Origin: an uncultured Bacteroides sp.
Lineage (GTDB): Bacteria > Bacteroidota > Bacteroidia > Bacteroidales > Bacteroidaceae
Length of the DNA: 64,000 nucleotides
Reading direction: 5' to 3'
Assembly (NCBI RefSeq): GCF_963678425.1
Contig: NZ_OY782855.1
Location: 744,001 to 808,000, forward strand
Positions 27,791 through 35,564 of the stretch are shown piece by piece (position 1 is the first letter of the stretch; every line of letters starts with the position of its first letter). The notes beneath the pieces were generated by a model that saw only the letters and a program-made list of their open reading frames with translations, did no database searches and was not told the DNA's origin. The position numbers were made by a program, and so were the translations under genes.

Positions 27791-28942
27791 TTACACAAAC
27801 ATTTGCTGCAACAATCCCTTTTTCCAATCTTCCATTCGTTCTATCTGCTTACTGCAATGGTTTATCTTTTCATCTATTGCTGACAGGAAATTGGCGATTT
27901 TTGTTTGTTCGGGGAGAGAAGGAACAGGTAAATAGATTTCAGAAAAATACTTAAAACTTATCATCTTACCGTCTCTTATACCTTCCAAATTCTTATTCAA
28001 CGATTTTATATATGAATCCGTTTTAAAGAAGAATTTATAAAACCGATCGTCTATTTTAACGATAGGACGCAAAATAATATAAGCAGGACTACATATCCCT
28101 TTGTAATTAGAATACTCAATACCCCCTTGAAAAGATCTCAAGCTTATTATAAAATCGCCCTTTTGAACCACTTTATAACTTTCAACACTTTTATCTGTAA
28201 CAGATATATTGTAATCTATTAAATCTCTTGGTATAGCTCCATATTCTTGTGTTATTGCTAATATTGGTAAGTCTGAATTATGTTTTTTGTCTGAAACACT
28301 TTCAAATATTAAATTCCCATTCTTCTCTTTCCATTCCGGAAAGTCCTCACCATTATCATCCTTAAACCGTAATTCCTGAGAAAAGATTTTCTGCATTACT
28401 CCTTTTTTGTATTCCTCCAAAAGGCTTTTCTTCTTTTTCAGTTGGGTGAGTTTGTCATCTACTGCGGTGAGGAATGAGGCTATTTTTGTTTGTTCGGAAA
28501 TTATAGAGAAATATATATTCATATCTGAAATCATATCCATCCTTACAGAATCGACAGAATTTTTTGCACTTAACCTAATAACTCTCCCATAGAATTTGTC
28601 TGAAAAAACATAATAAATAAATCGTCCACAATAATCATTCTTAAAATTTCGTAAGCAATATACTCTTTGATGAAAATCAAATTTGCCATTAATATAATGG
28701 AAATTTTTACCTACTCCTACACCATCTCCTGATGTTAAAATAGCTTCTCCATCATAAGAATAGGAATTAATTCTTTCCACAATATCCGAACGAACAAAGA
28801 ATGGGTAAATTCCATCATCTACTTTATTTTGAGTATCTTTATTTCCCGTTTTAATTTCGCAGACTTCCCCCAACTTCTTCAAAACCCATTCCCCCTCAAA
28901 CTCCGAAAACCTCAACTTCGGTACATTCGTTTTCTTTTCCAT
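27791..28942 (-). CDS. hsdS: Type I restriction enzyme specificity subunit S
   Basis: HsdS recognises the bipartite DNA target of the complex. The start is placed at ATG 28942, 2 bases after the hsdM stop (MEKKTNVPKLRFSEFEGEW). Two target-recognition domains alternate with two conserved helical spacers, KIASFLTAVDDKLTQLKKKK and KIANFLSAIDEKINHCSKQI, the repeats that set the spacing between half-sites. Both halves are full length, so the protein should be active. Confidence 0.94.
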   Translation of the reverse strand: MEKKTNVPKLRFSEFEGEWVLKKLGEVCEIKTGNKDTQNKVDDGIYPFFVRSDIVERINSYSYDGEAILTSGDGVGVGKNFHYINGKFDFHQRVYCLRNFKNDYCGRFIYYVFSDKFYGRVIRLSAKNSVDSVRMDMISDMNIYFSIISEQTKIASFLTAVDDKLTQLKKKKSLLEEYKKGVMQKIFSQELRFKDDNGEDFPEWKEKNGNLIFESVSDKKHNSDLPILAITQEYGAIPRDLIDYNISVTDKSVESYKVVQKGDFIISLRSFQGGIEYSNYKGICSPAYIILRPIVKIDDRFYKFFFKTDSYIKSLNKNLEGIRDGKMISFKYFSEIYLPVPSLPEQTKIANFLSAIDEKINHCSKQIERMEDWKKGLLQQMFV

Positions 28943-28944
28943 GA

Positions 28945-30516
28945 TTAGAACGGTGTTGAGATGTTTAGCTCCTTGCAAAAGGAAGCGATGGTTTTATCTG
29001 TGTCGGCCATTTGCTTGTCCAGCTCTACCAGGTCTTTGCAGATTTGTTCAAGGTCTATGCTCTCTTCCGCTTCGAACGTGTCAACGTAGCGGGGAATGTT
29101 GAGGTTGTAATCGTTCCCGGCTACTTCCTTCAGCGATGCACACTTACTGTATTTCTCTTCTTCGGTGCGGTTGCGGTAGGTGGAGACTATCTTTTCAATA
29201 TCTTCGTCACGCAGCATGTTTTGAGTCTTTACCTTTTCGAAGTGCTGACTGGCATCTATAAAGAGGATATTGTCCGGGTTCTCACGGCATTTCTTGAATA
29301 CAAGGATGCAGGTGGGAATGCTTGTGCCGTAGAATATATTTGCCGGCAGACCAATTACGGCATCCAGGTAGTTGCGCTCTTCAATGAGGTATTGGCGAAT
29401 CTGCAGTTCGGCTCCTCCGCGAAACAGTGCACCGTGAGGCAATACCACAGCCATGGTACCATTCTCGGCCAATTGGTAAATCATGTGACAAACAAAGGCA
29501 AAGTCGGCTTTGCTGGATGGAGCCAGTTTGCCGTAATGACTAAAGCGGTCATCGGTCATAAACAGCGGACTTGCACTCCAGTTTGCCGAGAAAGGCGGAT
29601 TTGCCACCACTGCCTCAAAGCGTTTGTCGAGGTGTTGCGGATGTTCCAGCGTATCTTCCTGGCGAATGTCGAACTTACGGTAATGCACATCGTGCAGAAT
29701 CATATTCATGCGGCAAAGGTTGTAGGTGGTTCGGTTCATCTCCTGTCCGCAAAACTCATTCACCTCATCCACCTCTTTTGCCACGCGCAGCAGCAAGGAG
29801 CCACTTCCGCAAGTAGGATCATACACTGATTTAAGCTTGCTTTTGCCGGTGGTAACTATCTTTGCAAGTATTTTACTTACCTCCTGCGGTGTGTAAAATT
29901 CACCGGCCTTCTTCCCTGCTCCGCTGGCAAACTGACCGATAAGGTATTCGTAGGCATCGCCCAGCACATCGAGTTCGGTATCTTCAATGCAGAAATCAAT
30001 ATTATCGAGGTGAACAAGTACTTTGGCTATCAGAGTGTTCTTTTCAGATTCCGTGCGTCCCAGTTTGGTACTGGTGAGATCCATATCCTCGAACAGATTA
30101 TCGAAATCGTCCTCACTGCCCGTACCCATGGTACTTTGCTCAATATTGGTAAGAATCTTTCTGAGGTCTTCCAGAATAAAGTTGTCTTCGCCCTCTTTAT
30201 CGCTGTTTCCACGCTTTGCTATTTCACTGAACAGTTCACTCGGTTTAAGGAAATACCCCAGCTTTTCGAGCGATTCTTCCTTAATGGCTTCAAGATATTC
30301 GCGGCCTGTCTCACTGTTTTCTAAAATATCGAGATACTTTATGCCGTCCTGGTCCAATATTGAATTGGCATAACTACACATCTTTTCTGACAGATATTTA
30401 TAAAAAATGAACCCCAGAATGTAATCACGGAATTCATCGGCATTCATCTTACCACGTAGCGTATTAGCAATGTTCCAGAGTTGTTGCTCCAGTTGTTTTT
30501 TATGATCTTCGGACAT
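28945..30516 (-). CDS. hsdM: Type I restriction-modification DNA methyltransferase M
   Basis: HsdM methylates adenine (N6) in the HsdS target. An N-terminal helical domain leads to the AdoMet site YDPTCGSGSLLLR (motif I near 232-244) and the catalytic motif NPPFS (306-310). Length 523 is normal. It is the promoter-proximal gene of the operon hsdM-hsdS-RES-membrane-ATPase-ExK-hsdR, and the gene is divergent from an XRE regulator. Confidence 0.96.
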   Translation of the reverse strand: MSEDHKKQLEQQLWNIANTLRGKMNADEFRDYILGFIFYKYLSEKMCSYANSILDQDGIKYLDILENSETGREYLEAIKEESLEKLGYFLKPSELFSEIAKRGNSDKEGEDNFILEDLRKILTNIEQSTMGTGSEDDFDNLFEDMDLTSTKLGRTESEKNTLIAKVLVHLDNIDFCIEDTELDVLGDAYEYLIGQFASGAGKKAGEFYTPQEVSKILAKIVTTGKSKLKSVYDPTCGSGSLLLRVAKEVDEVNEFCGQEMNRTTYNLCRMNMILHDVHYRKFDIRQEDTLEHPQHLDKRFEAVVANPPFSANWSASPLFMTDDRFSHYGKLAPSSKADFAFVCHMIYQLAENGTMAVVLPHGALFRGGAELQIRQYLIEERNYLDAVIGLPANIFYGTSIPTCILVFKKCRENPDNILFIDASQHFEKVKTQNMLRDEDIEKIVSTYRNRTEEEKYSKCASLKEVAGNDYNLNIPRYVDTFEAEESIDLEQICKDLVELDKQMADTDKTIASFCKELNISTPF

Positions 30517-30551
30517 ATTTGTTTATCTGTTTTTATCGTGTTTATTTGTTA

Positions 30552-30559
30552 CAAAGATA
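30552..30559 (-). promoter_or_regulatory. Candidate -7 promoter element of hsdM
   Basis: Minus-strand TATCTTTG matches TAnnTTTG and lies 36 bp before the hsdM ATG. The remaining DNA to 30827 is AT-rich, shared with the divergent regulator, and holds no gene. Confidence 0.5.
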
Positions 30560-30827
30560 CCAAATTCATTGTTATTTAAGCCTTTTCAGCTACTTTTCTT
30601 TTAATAAAAAAACAGACATGCTCACGCTATATAAGCAAACTAAATTATAGTACCTGAAATCAGAGCTAAACAGCTTTATGTACCCCTTATACATATACTA
30701 TTGCTCTACATTTATTTATAAGATAGGTTTATAATCATAAACTATATATAATTGTTAATGCAATATAATTATTTAGGTTTAACTTAATTTTATTTCAAAT
30801 ATATATTTCTATTCTAAATATTTTGTA

Positions 30828-30835
30828 TACATTTG
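30828..30835 (+). promoter_or_regulatory. Candidate -7 promoter element of the XRE regulator
   Basis: TACATTTG matches TAnnTTTG and lies 21 bp before the ATG at 30857, which leaves a short leader. Confidence 0.5.
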
Positions 30836-30856
30836 TACGAACTAAAATTTAATATT

Positions 30857-31519
30857 ATGCTTAGAATAAAAGAATTATGTAAGAAAAAGGGTATTACACA
30901 AGCAGAGCTTGCCAGAGAAATGGGTATCAGTGCATCAGCCTTAGCACAAAGTATAGCAGGTAACCCAAGTCTTGACCGATTAGAATCAATAGCCGATGCA
31001 TTGAACGTTTCTGTAGGAGAATTATTTCCAGACAATAAATCAAAATTAACCGCCCTGGCCTTGTACGGCAGCAAATCATATAAAGCCGAATCCGTTGACG
31101 AACTACGTAAAATTACAGACCTGATAACAATAAAACACATCAACGAAAACAGAATGTATTACAGAATCAACAAACCTTATGGTATGGTTTTTGATATTGA
31201 GAATAATAAAGCGGAACTGTTCAATAGAGAATACCAGCTCGTGGGAGAAACGAAAGGAATACCAAGCGTTTACACCATGGAATTAAAGGATGCGAACTTA
31301 TGCAGACTCACAGAGGAAGGACTAGATGATTTATTCGAAAACCACAGACCCGATAAAGGTACTAACATAGGCTTTTTCTATTCCGACGCTACAAGTCCAT
31401 TTTTGGAAAGAAAAACAGTGGAAGAGCAACTCCAACTGTTTGAGATTTACAACTACAGAATGTTTAAGCTATCTCAACACGTACTCCTTCCTCAACGAAA
31501 TTGGTATTCAATATTTTAA
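30857..31519 (+). CDS. XRE-family regulator divergent from the R-M operon
   Basis: The start is set at ATG 30857 (MLRIKELCKKKGITQAELAR), the first residue of the helix-turn-helix; the frame opens earlier without need. Residues 1-58 are a complete XRE DNA-binding domain ending in VSVGELFPDN. The C-terminal ~150 residues are not recognised (NKPYGMVFDIENNKAELFNRE). The divergent position makes it the likely controller of hsdM transcription, as controller proteins are in other restriction systems (inference). Confidence 0.8.
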   Translation: MLRIKELCKKKGITQAELAREMGISASALAQSIAGNPSLDRLESIADALNVSVGELFPDNKSKLTALALYGSKSYKAESVDELRKITDLITIKHINENRMYYRINKPYGMVFDIENNKAELFNREYQLVGETKGIPSVYTMELKDANLCRLTEEGLDDLFENHRPDKGTNIGFFYSDATSPFLERKTVEEQLQLFEIYNYRMFKLSQHVLLPQRNWYSIF

Positions 31520-31520
31520 A

Positions 31521-31568
31521 TAACGCGGTATCCCTCTTCACTAACATTAGCGGAGAGGGGGCCGCTTT
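31521..31568. terminator. Hairpin between convergent genes
   Basis: GCGG...CCCTCTTC pairs imperfectly with GGAGAGGGGGCCGC, followed by TTTTCTATTTT. It lies between the stop of the XRE regulator and the stop of the second AlbA_2 gene and may serve both. Confidence 0.6.
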
Positions 31569-31574
31569 TCTATT

Positions 31575-33143
31575 TTATCTATTTTTTAGATATTCCGACT
31601 TATAAACATTATCATATTTCATCTTATAATTATGAATATAGTCTTTCGATAATTTACAAAATTCTATGCCTCTTTCCGTTATTACATATTTTTGATTCTT
31701 ACTTTTCGGCTTATCCGGCAAAGTCATTTCTAGAAAATTTGTATTAAGCAACGGAGCTATATATTTATCATAATTTTTAGTCTGTGAACTTAATCCCAAT
31801 AAACTCATAATTTCCTTTCTATTTCTTGGAACAATACAAAATTCAAGAACCTTATATTGATAGTTTTTATCATGGTCACTATCATAGTTACTATCATAGT
31901 TACTATCATGGTTACTTTTGGGTTTATTCGTTTCTTTAAACTGAATTTCTTCAGCTAAAGTCGAAACAAATTCTGTAACACTAAAGGCTGTCAACAAATT
32001 TAAATTAAATATAGCTTTGCCATTTCCATTTTCTTCCAACTCTTTTTGAACCCGAATTATTCCACGATTAAAACGATTTACATACCCCAATACCTTCATA
32101 GCTTCTGCAATGATAGGATTTCGATAGTCATTTACATCAGGAAAATTTTCAGGGCGAGCTTTACCATAAAGGTTACCCGGGTTTGCAATCTCTATGTGAT
32201 CTACATATTTATAGAACTTAACCGGTGCATTTGTTTGGTAATCTCGATGCATAATTGCATTCATCAACAATTCACGAGTTGCCCAATAAGGATAATTAAA
32301 AACAATTTGCTCTCTTAATGCACTTACCGGAACAGGGCGACGATTAACAACACTTGTATCTATAAACTGATCCAGCTTTGATAGTATCTCACAAAGATTA
32401 CCCGCGAATTTATATTCTTTCAAAATATCAGCAGCAGCATCAATACCATTGAATTCTACATACTGGGTATAAGCTCCCGGAAGAAAACGTTCCGGTCTTT
32501 TCCCGAACATTAATATCCCTGCATTAGTAGGACAATTGTATCTGCTCTCAAAAAAGCCAAGGGATTCTAGCTGAGCTTTCACGTCTCTTTTATCTTCAGC
32601 CAAAACATCCACATCAATAGCCTTTGGAAGATACAAAGATTTAAAAAGCTCAGTATTTAAATCATCTAACACAGCACCAAAACATGGTAGAGCATCAAAA
32701 GAATTTATATTAGAAATTCTTTTCTCTATTAATATTCTTTCTTCAGCTTCATTTGCAATAGCCTTTCGTGGCCCTACCCTAATCCAAATTCTACCTTTAT
32801 AACGTATTGGTGTAAAGTCTGAAGGTTGTATTTCAGCGACAAGTAATTCTCCTTCTTCAAATGCAAATTTTGTAACAGTTATTGCCGGCTGAGGCAACAC
32901 ATTTCCATCAGCACGAATTCCAGCTATATTACGCATCAATTCATCTGTAACTTTTAGCCCGGACAATGAGCCATCATCATTAGCTCCAATAATCAAGAAC
33001 CCTGGTTGTTTACTTCCCGGAAGATCATTAGCAAAAGCACAGACTGCCTGACAAAACTTATCAGTGTTTGTTGTGGACACAGTCCTTTCTATTCTATCAC
33101 TCTCCAGATCATTCAGTAATATTTTAACTTCTTCGTTTGTCAT
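31575..33143 (-). CDS. Second AlbA_2 (Schlafen-like) protein with SNYD linker repeats
   Basis: A 522-residue protein. Residues 1-130 are an AlbA_2 domain (KFCQAVCAFANDLPGSKQPG, FLIIGANDDGSLSGL). A central segment (REQIVFNYPYWATRELLMNA, AIMHRDYQ) is the conserved HATPase-like part. A linker of SNHD-SNYD-SNYD-SDHD encoded by four 12-bp repeats (31869-31916) leads to a winged helix-turn-helix (RNRKEIMSLLGLSSQTKNYD). The same 12-bp unit occurs twice upstream of its own start. It follows the XRE gene in convergent orientation. Confidence 0.78.
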   Translation of the reverse strand: MTNEEVKILLNDLESDRIERTVSTTNTDKFCQAVCAFANDLPGSKQPGFLIIGANDDGSLSGLKVTDELMRNIAGIRADGNVLPQPAITVTKFAFEEGELLVAEIQPSDFTPIRYKGRIWIRVGPRKAIANEAEERILIEKRISNINSFDALPCFGAVLDDLNTELFKSLYLPKAIDVDVLAEDKRDVKAQLESLGFFESRYNCPTNAGILMFGKRPERFLPGAYTQYVEFNGIDAAADILKEYKFAGNLCEILSKLDQFIDTSVVNRRPVPVSALREQIVFNYPYWATRELLMNAIMHRDYQTNAPVKFYKYVDHIEIANPGNLYGKARPENFPDVNDYRNPIIAEAMKVLGYVNRFNRGIIRVQKELEENGNGKAIFNLNLLTAFSVTEFVSTLAEEIQFKETNKPKSNHDSNYDSNYDSDHDKNYQYKVLEFCIVPRNRKEIMSLLGLSSQTKNYDKYIAPLLNTNFLEMTLPDKPKSKNQKYVITERGIEFCKLSKDYIHNYKMKYDNVYKSEYLKNR

Positions 33144-33191
33144 TATATTATTTGTCGCTTAATGGTAAATACATTTTTTGAAGCATCATTT

Positions 33192-33215
33192 ATCATAGTC
33201 ACTATCATAGTCACC
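33192..33215. repeat. Two 12-bp units upstream of the AlbA_2 gene, matching its own linker repeats
   Basis: ATCATAGTCACT and ATCATAGTCACC lie 49-72 bp before the start codon at 33143. The coding linker 1.3 kb away is made of ATCATAGTTACT and ATCATGGTCACT units. The remaining 33144-33368 region holds no gene. Confidence 0.8.
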
Positions 33216-33368
33216 AGTTTAAATTAAAGCGTTATATCCTTCCGTTTCAAATTTTAATAGCGTTAATTTCTTTTCTTCTTTGTGAGATAATTAATAAATG
33301 CACTTTTCCCTTATAATAACGTCTGATGGTTTTGTATAACCATTCTATTCTGAAAACAGTGCCATATC

Positions 33369-33572
33369 TTATTTGTTTTTAATGCCGACGATAACATCAT
33401 GCTTTTTAAAGTTAGTAATGTCCTTAAAATGTTTCAGGAATTCAAGATATGATATATAGTAACTTCTCTGATTTGCATCTATATAGAGCTTGTTATTAAT
33501 AAATGCTTTGCAATCCTCTTTAAACTTTTTATTATCTATTTCCATTGGTTTAAGTTTACTTGTTTCTTCCAT
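33369..33572 (-). CDS. Small hypothetical protein
   Basis: A 67-residue charged, Lys-rich protein (NKKFKEDCKAFINNKLYIDA, SYYISYLEFLKHFKDITNF). No family is recognised. Its upstream DNA (about 33579-33640) resembles that upstream of the 205-residue gene at 34417. It may be a short intact gene or the start of a truncated one. Confidence 0.4.
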   Translation of the reverse strand: MEETSKLKPMEIDNKKFKEDCKAFINNKLYIDANQRSYYISYLEFLKHFKDITNFKKHDVIVGIKNK

Positions 33573-33650
33573 ATTTTTAATGCATTACAAATGGATTAAT
33601 AGAGACTATTTATTCAGTTTTATATAATTCTGAATCAGGCCTTTAAATCA

Positions 33651-33759
33651 TTAAGCTTCACCGCCTTCAGTTCCATTTATGAAATAGTGGCGAATGTCCT
33701 TATCGTGTTCTTTTTTGCTCAGTATACTCAATATTCTTGGTCGTTCAATCTCAGAATAA
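33651..33759 (-). pseudogene. Remnant copy of the 85-residue ORF
   Basis: The 109 bp match the 3' end of the gene at 15253-15510 without gaps and include its stop codon, but homology ends abruptly and the 5' half is missing. It is a direct repeat 18.4 kb from the first copy, on the far side of the restriction island. Confidence 0.85.
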
Positions 33760-33799
33760 TGGAAACGCAGCCATCTCTTTTTAATGACTAATTTCAAAC

Positions 33800-34417
33800 T
33801 TAATCAATCCCAAATCTAGTAATTATTTTTTCAAGTGATAGCATTTGATTTACAGTTAAGATCCTTCCTTTTTCACAGCAATCTTTTAATGACAAAACAA
33901 ATGATGTATTAAAATCAGGCCTTGTTTCCGCCCATTTCAAAACTAAGTTTATTTTAAACAAAGCAGAATTTGCCTCATAACTGGTAAAGTTTATAAACTT
34001 TTTATTTATTCGTTTTTTAAAATCTAATTGCTTAACTGACAAATTCCTTTTTCTTTGAATATCAGAATAGAAATTATATTCATTTTGGGAAATCACATTC
34101 TTGTCGTATAAATAAATTAAGGCTTCCGGACTCATACTTTTTGAATCATCAGTCTTTAGCCTTTTTATGGAAATTAATATCTTATTGCCATTATCAATAT
34201 CTAAGAATTTATTTATGCAGCAATTTCCAACCTCTGTTTGATAATGATTCTTTCTATTTCGAATAACACAGATATTTACAATAGGGAAATGCCCACATAA
34301 GCAGGTTTGAGGAGTCTCACTTAAATATATTTTCTCAAACTCCCACTCAAGTTTGGCTGTTTCCCAATGCTTGCACTCACTTAATTCAATTATTCCGTCC
34401 GTTAGCTGATATGTCAT
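33800..34417 (-). CDS. Hypothetical Cys-rich protein next to CRISPR array 1
   Basis: A 205-residue protein without a signal or membrane segment. Cys-His clusters in the first third (CLCGHFPIVNICVIRN, then VGNCCINKF) could bind zinc. The rest is Lys-rich and helical. No family is recognised. Its start is 137 bp from the first CRISPR repeat and it is transcribed away from the array, so the two share an intergenic region. No link to Cas13b is known. Confidence 0.55.
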   Translation of the reverse strand: MTYQLTDGIIELSECKHWETAKLEWEFEKIYLSETPQTCLCGHFPIVNICVIRNRKNHYQTEVGNCCINKFLDIDNGNKILISIKRLKTDDSKSMSPEALIYLYDKNVISQNEYNFYSDIQRKRNLSVKQLDFKKRINKKFINFTSYEANSALFKINLVLKWAETRPDFNTSFVLSLKDCCEKGRILTVNQMLSLEKIITRFGID

Positions 34418-34482
34418 AGTATATTTATTACAAGGTATATGTATTACAAATAAAAAGATAGAGGCTATTTCTTTAGTTCGAT

Positions 34483-34502
34483 ATAATCCAGTATCGGATT
34501 AT
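34483..34502. promoter_or_regulatory. Short dyad in the array 1 leader
   Basis: ATAATCC and GGATTAT are perfect 7-bp arms around 6 bases, about 50 bp before the first repeat. It lies in the region shared by the divergent 205-residue gene and the array. Confidence 0.35.
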
Positions 34503-34516
34503 GAATCATTTTGTGC

Positions 34517-34547
34517 CTGCAATACGCTAATATTTTGCGTATTGCAG
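34517..34547 (+). promoter_or_regulatory. Leader-end hairpin before array 1
   Basis: CTGCAATACGC and GCGTATTGCAG are perfect 11-bp arms around the 9-nt loop TAATATTTT. It ends 7 bases before the first repeat. A similar hairpin with a 9-nt loop precedes array 2. No T-run follows, so it is not an ordinary terminator. It could be an RNA structure in the pre-crRNA leader or a protein-binding dyad. Confidence 0.75.
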
Positions 34548-34554
34548 ACAACAT

Positions 34555-34988
34555 GTTGTTTTCACTCTTCAAATATAGAGCATTCACAACGATTGGTGCT
34601 TCTACTCTTCATGTTAATCCGTTGTTTTCACTCTTCAAATATAGAGCATTCACAACGTAGCATAATTTGAAAGCAAATGGCTTTACAGTTGTTTTCACTC
34701 TTCAAATATAGAGCATTCACAACGGAGCAGAATATCAGTATAATTACGACTTAGTTGTTTTCACTCTTCAAATATAGAGCATCTACAACTCAAAATGATA
34801 TATACAGATAAAACAAAGAGTTGTTTTCACTCTTCAAATATAGAGCATTTACAACACTATGGAATTTTACAAAAAACCAAGTACAGTTGTTTTCGCTCTT
34901 CAAATATAGAGCATTCATAACTATATCATAATCTTGCACGAATTTGCGACAGTTGCTATTTCCACATTCAAATAAAAGCATCCACAAC
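34555..34988 (+). CRISPR. CRISPR array 1 (type VI-B): 6 repeats plus a degenerate end repeat, 6 spacers
   Basis: 36-bp repeats start at 34555, 34621, 34688, 34754, 34820 and 34886. Each begins GTTGTTTTC, has the core CTCTTCAAATATAGAG, and ends in CAAC or TAAC. A degenerate 37-bp repeat closes the array at 34952. Spacers are 30 bp (one 31). GTTG...CAAC ends and a central stem are typical of Cas13b repeats, which sit 3' of the spacer in crRNA. Decay at the right end puts the leader on the left, so transcription is rightward, toward the convergent csx28. Confidence 0.96.
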
Positions 34989-35036
34989 TTTTAGTCTTTA
35001 TATTTAAACAACAAACAAAACATTGCATGACCCTTG

Positions 35037-35564
35037 TTAGTGAACCAGCAATAATTCCCTTAAAGTCTTTATCAGTTGTTCTCTTATTTCTACTATTCGA
35101 TCATACTTTTGAGCATTTGCTATTACAATTTTCTTTTCCGGAGATTTTGAGGCTATGTGATACCATGCGTATGCCTGACTGCGTAGTTCAAAGATTAAGC
35201 TTTTTATTTCTTTTTCCAGAAAGGCACCATGCCCTTGTTCAAAGAAAACAATATTTAGTTGGTCAAAGAACTGTTTAGCTTGATCTGCACGAAAATAGAT
35301 TTCCTTTTCGCCCTGTCCGTTCTTGCCTCCTCTGAGAAACATGTTTTTATCGTTATCGTTCTCTGAGAAAAATATTATAAGCCCCCAGACTGCTTTTACC
35401 GCTTCCAGTTTTGCTTCATAGAGTTTCTGCTTTTGCAGGAAAAGGCCTTCTTCATTCTTTTGCTTCCTCCAATATTTATGCCCCCACCACAATGTTATGA
35501 CTACTGCCACAATAACAGCTAAAGGTTCAAGTAATATACCAAGCCACTCTTTCATTGTTTCCAT
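35037..35564 (-). CDS. csx28: Csx28-like accessory protein of type VI-B2
   Basis: A 175-residue protein with one N-terminal membrane helix (about residues 9-27, LGILLEPLAVIVAVVITLWW), then a helical cytoplasmic part. Csx28 strengthens Cas13b defence by forming a membrane pore-like assembly. Csx27 of subtype VI-B1 would have several helices, so B2 fits better. A divergent HEPN-like pair may be Arg128 and His136 (RSQAYAWYH), spaced wider than RxxxxH. Its ATG shares one base with the cas13b stop (TAATG), so translation is coupled. Confidence 0.82.
   Translation of the reverse strand: METMKEWLGILLEPLAVIVAVVITLWWGHKYWRKQKNEEGLFLQKQKLYEAKLEAVKAVWGLIIFFSENDNDKNMFLRGGKNGQGEKEIYFRADQAKQFFDQLNIVFFEQGHGAFLEKEIKSLIFELRSQAYAWYHIASKSPEKKIVIANAQKYDRIVEIREQLIKTLRELLLVH

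Noticed and set aside
29011..29829. 272-codon plus-strand frame opposite hsdM
   Set aside because: It is antisense to hsdM, which has clear methyltransferase motifs.
34517..34547. Leader hairpin as a simple rho-independent terminator
   Set aside because: No T-run follows the stem; the next bases are ACAACAT and then the repeat.
34790..34987. 65-codon minus-strand frame inside CRISPR array 1
   Set aside because: It translates the repeats and spacers (the same peptide recurs every 66 bp), so it is not a gene.
35037..35564. Csx27 (type VI-B1) instead of Csx28
   Set aside because: Csx27 has several membrane helices; this protein has one N-terminal helix, as in Csx28.
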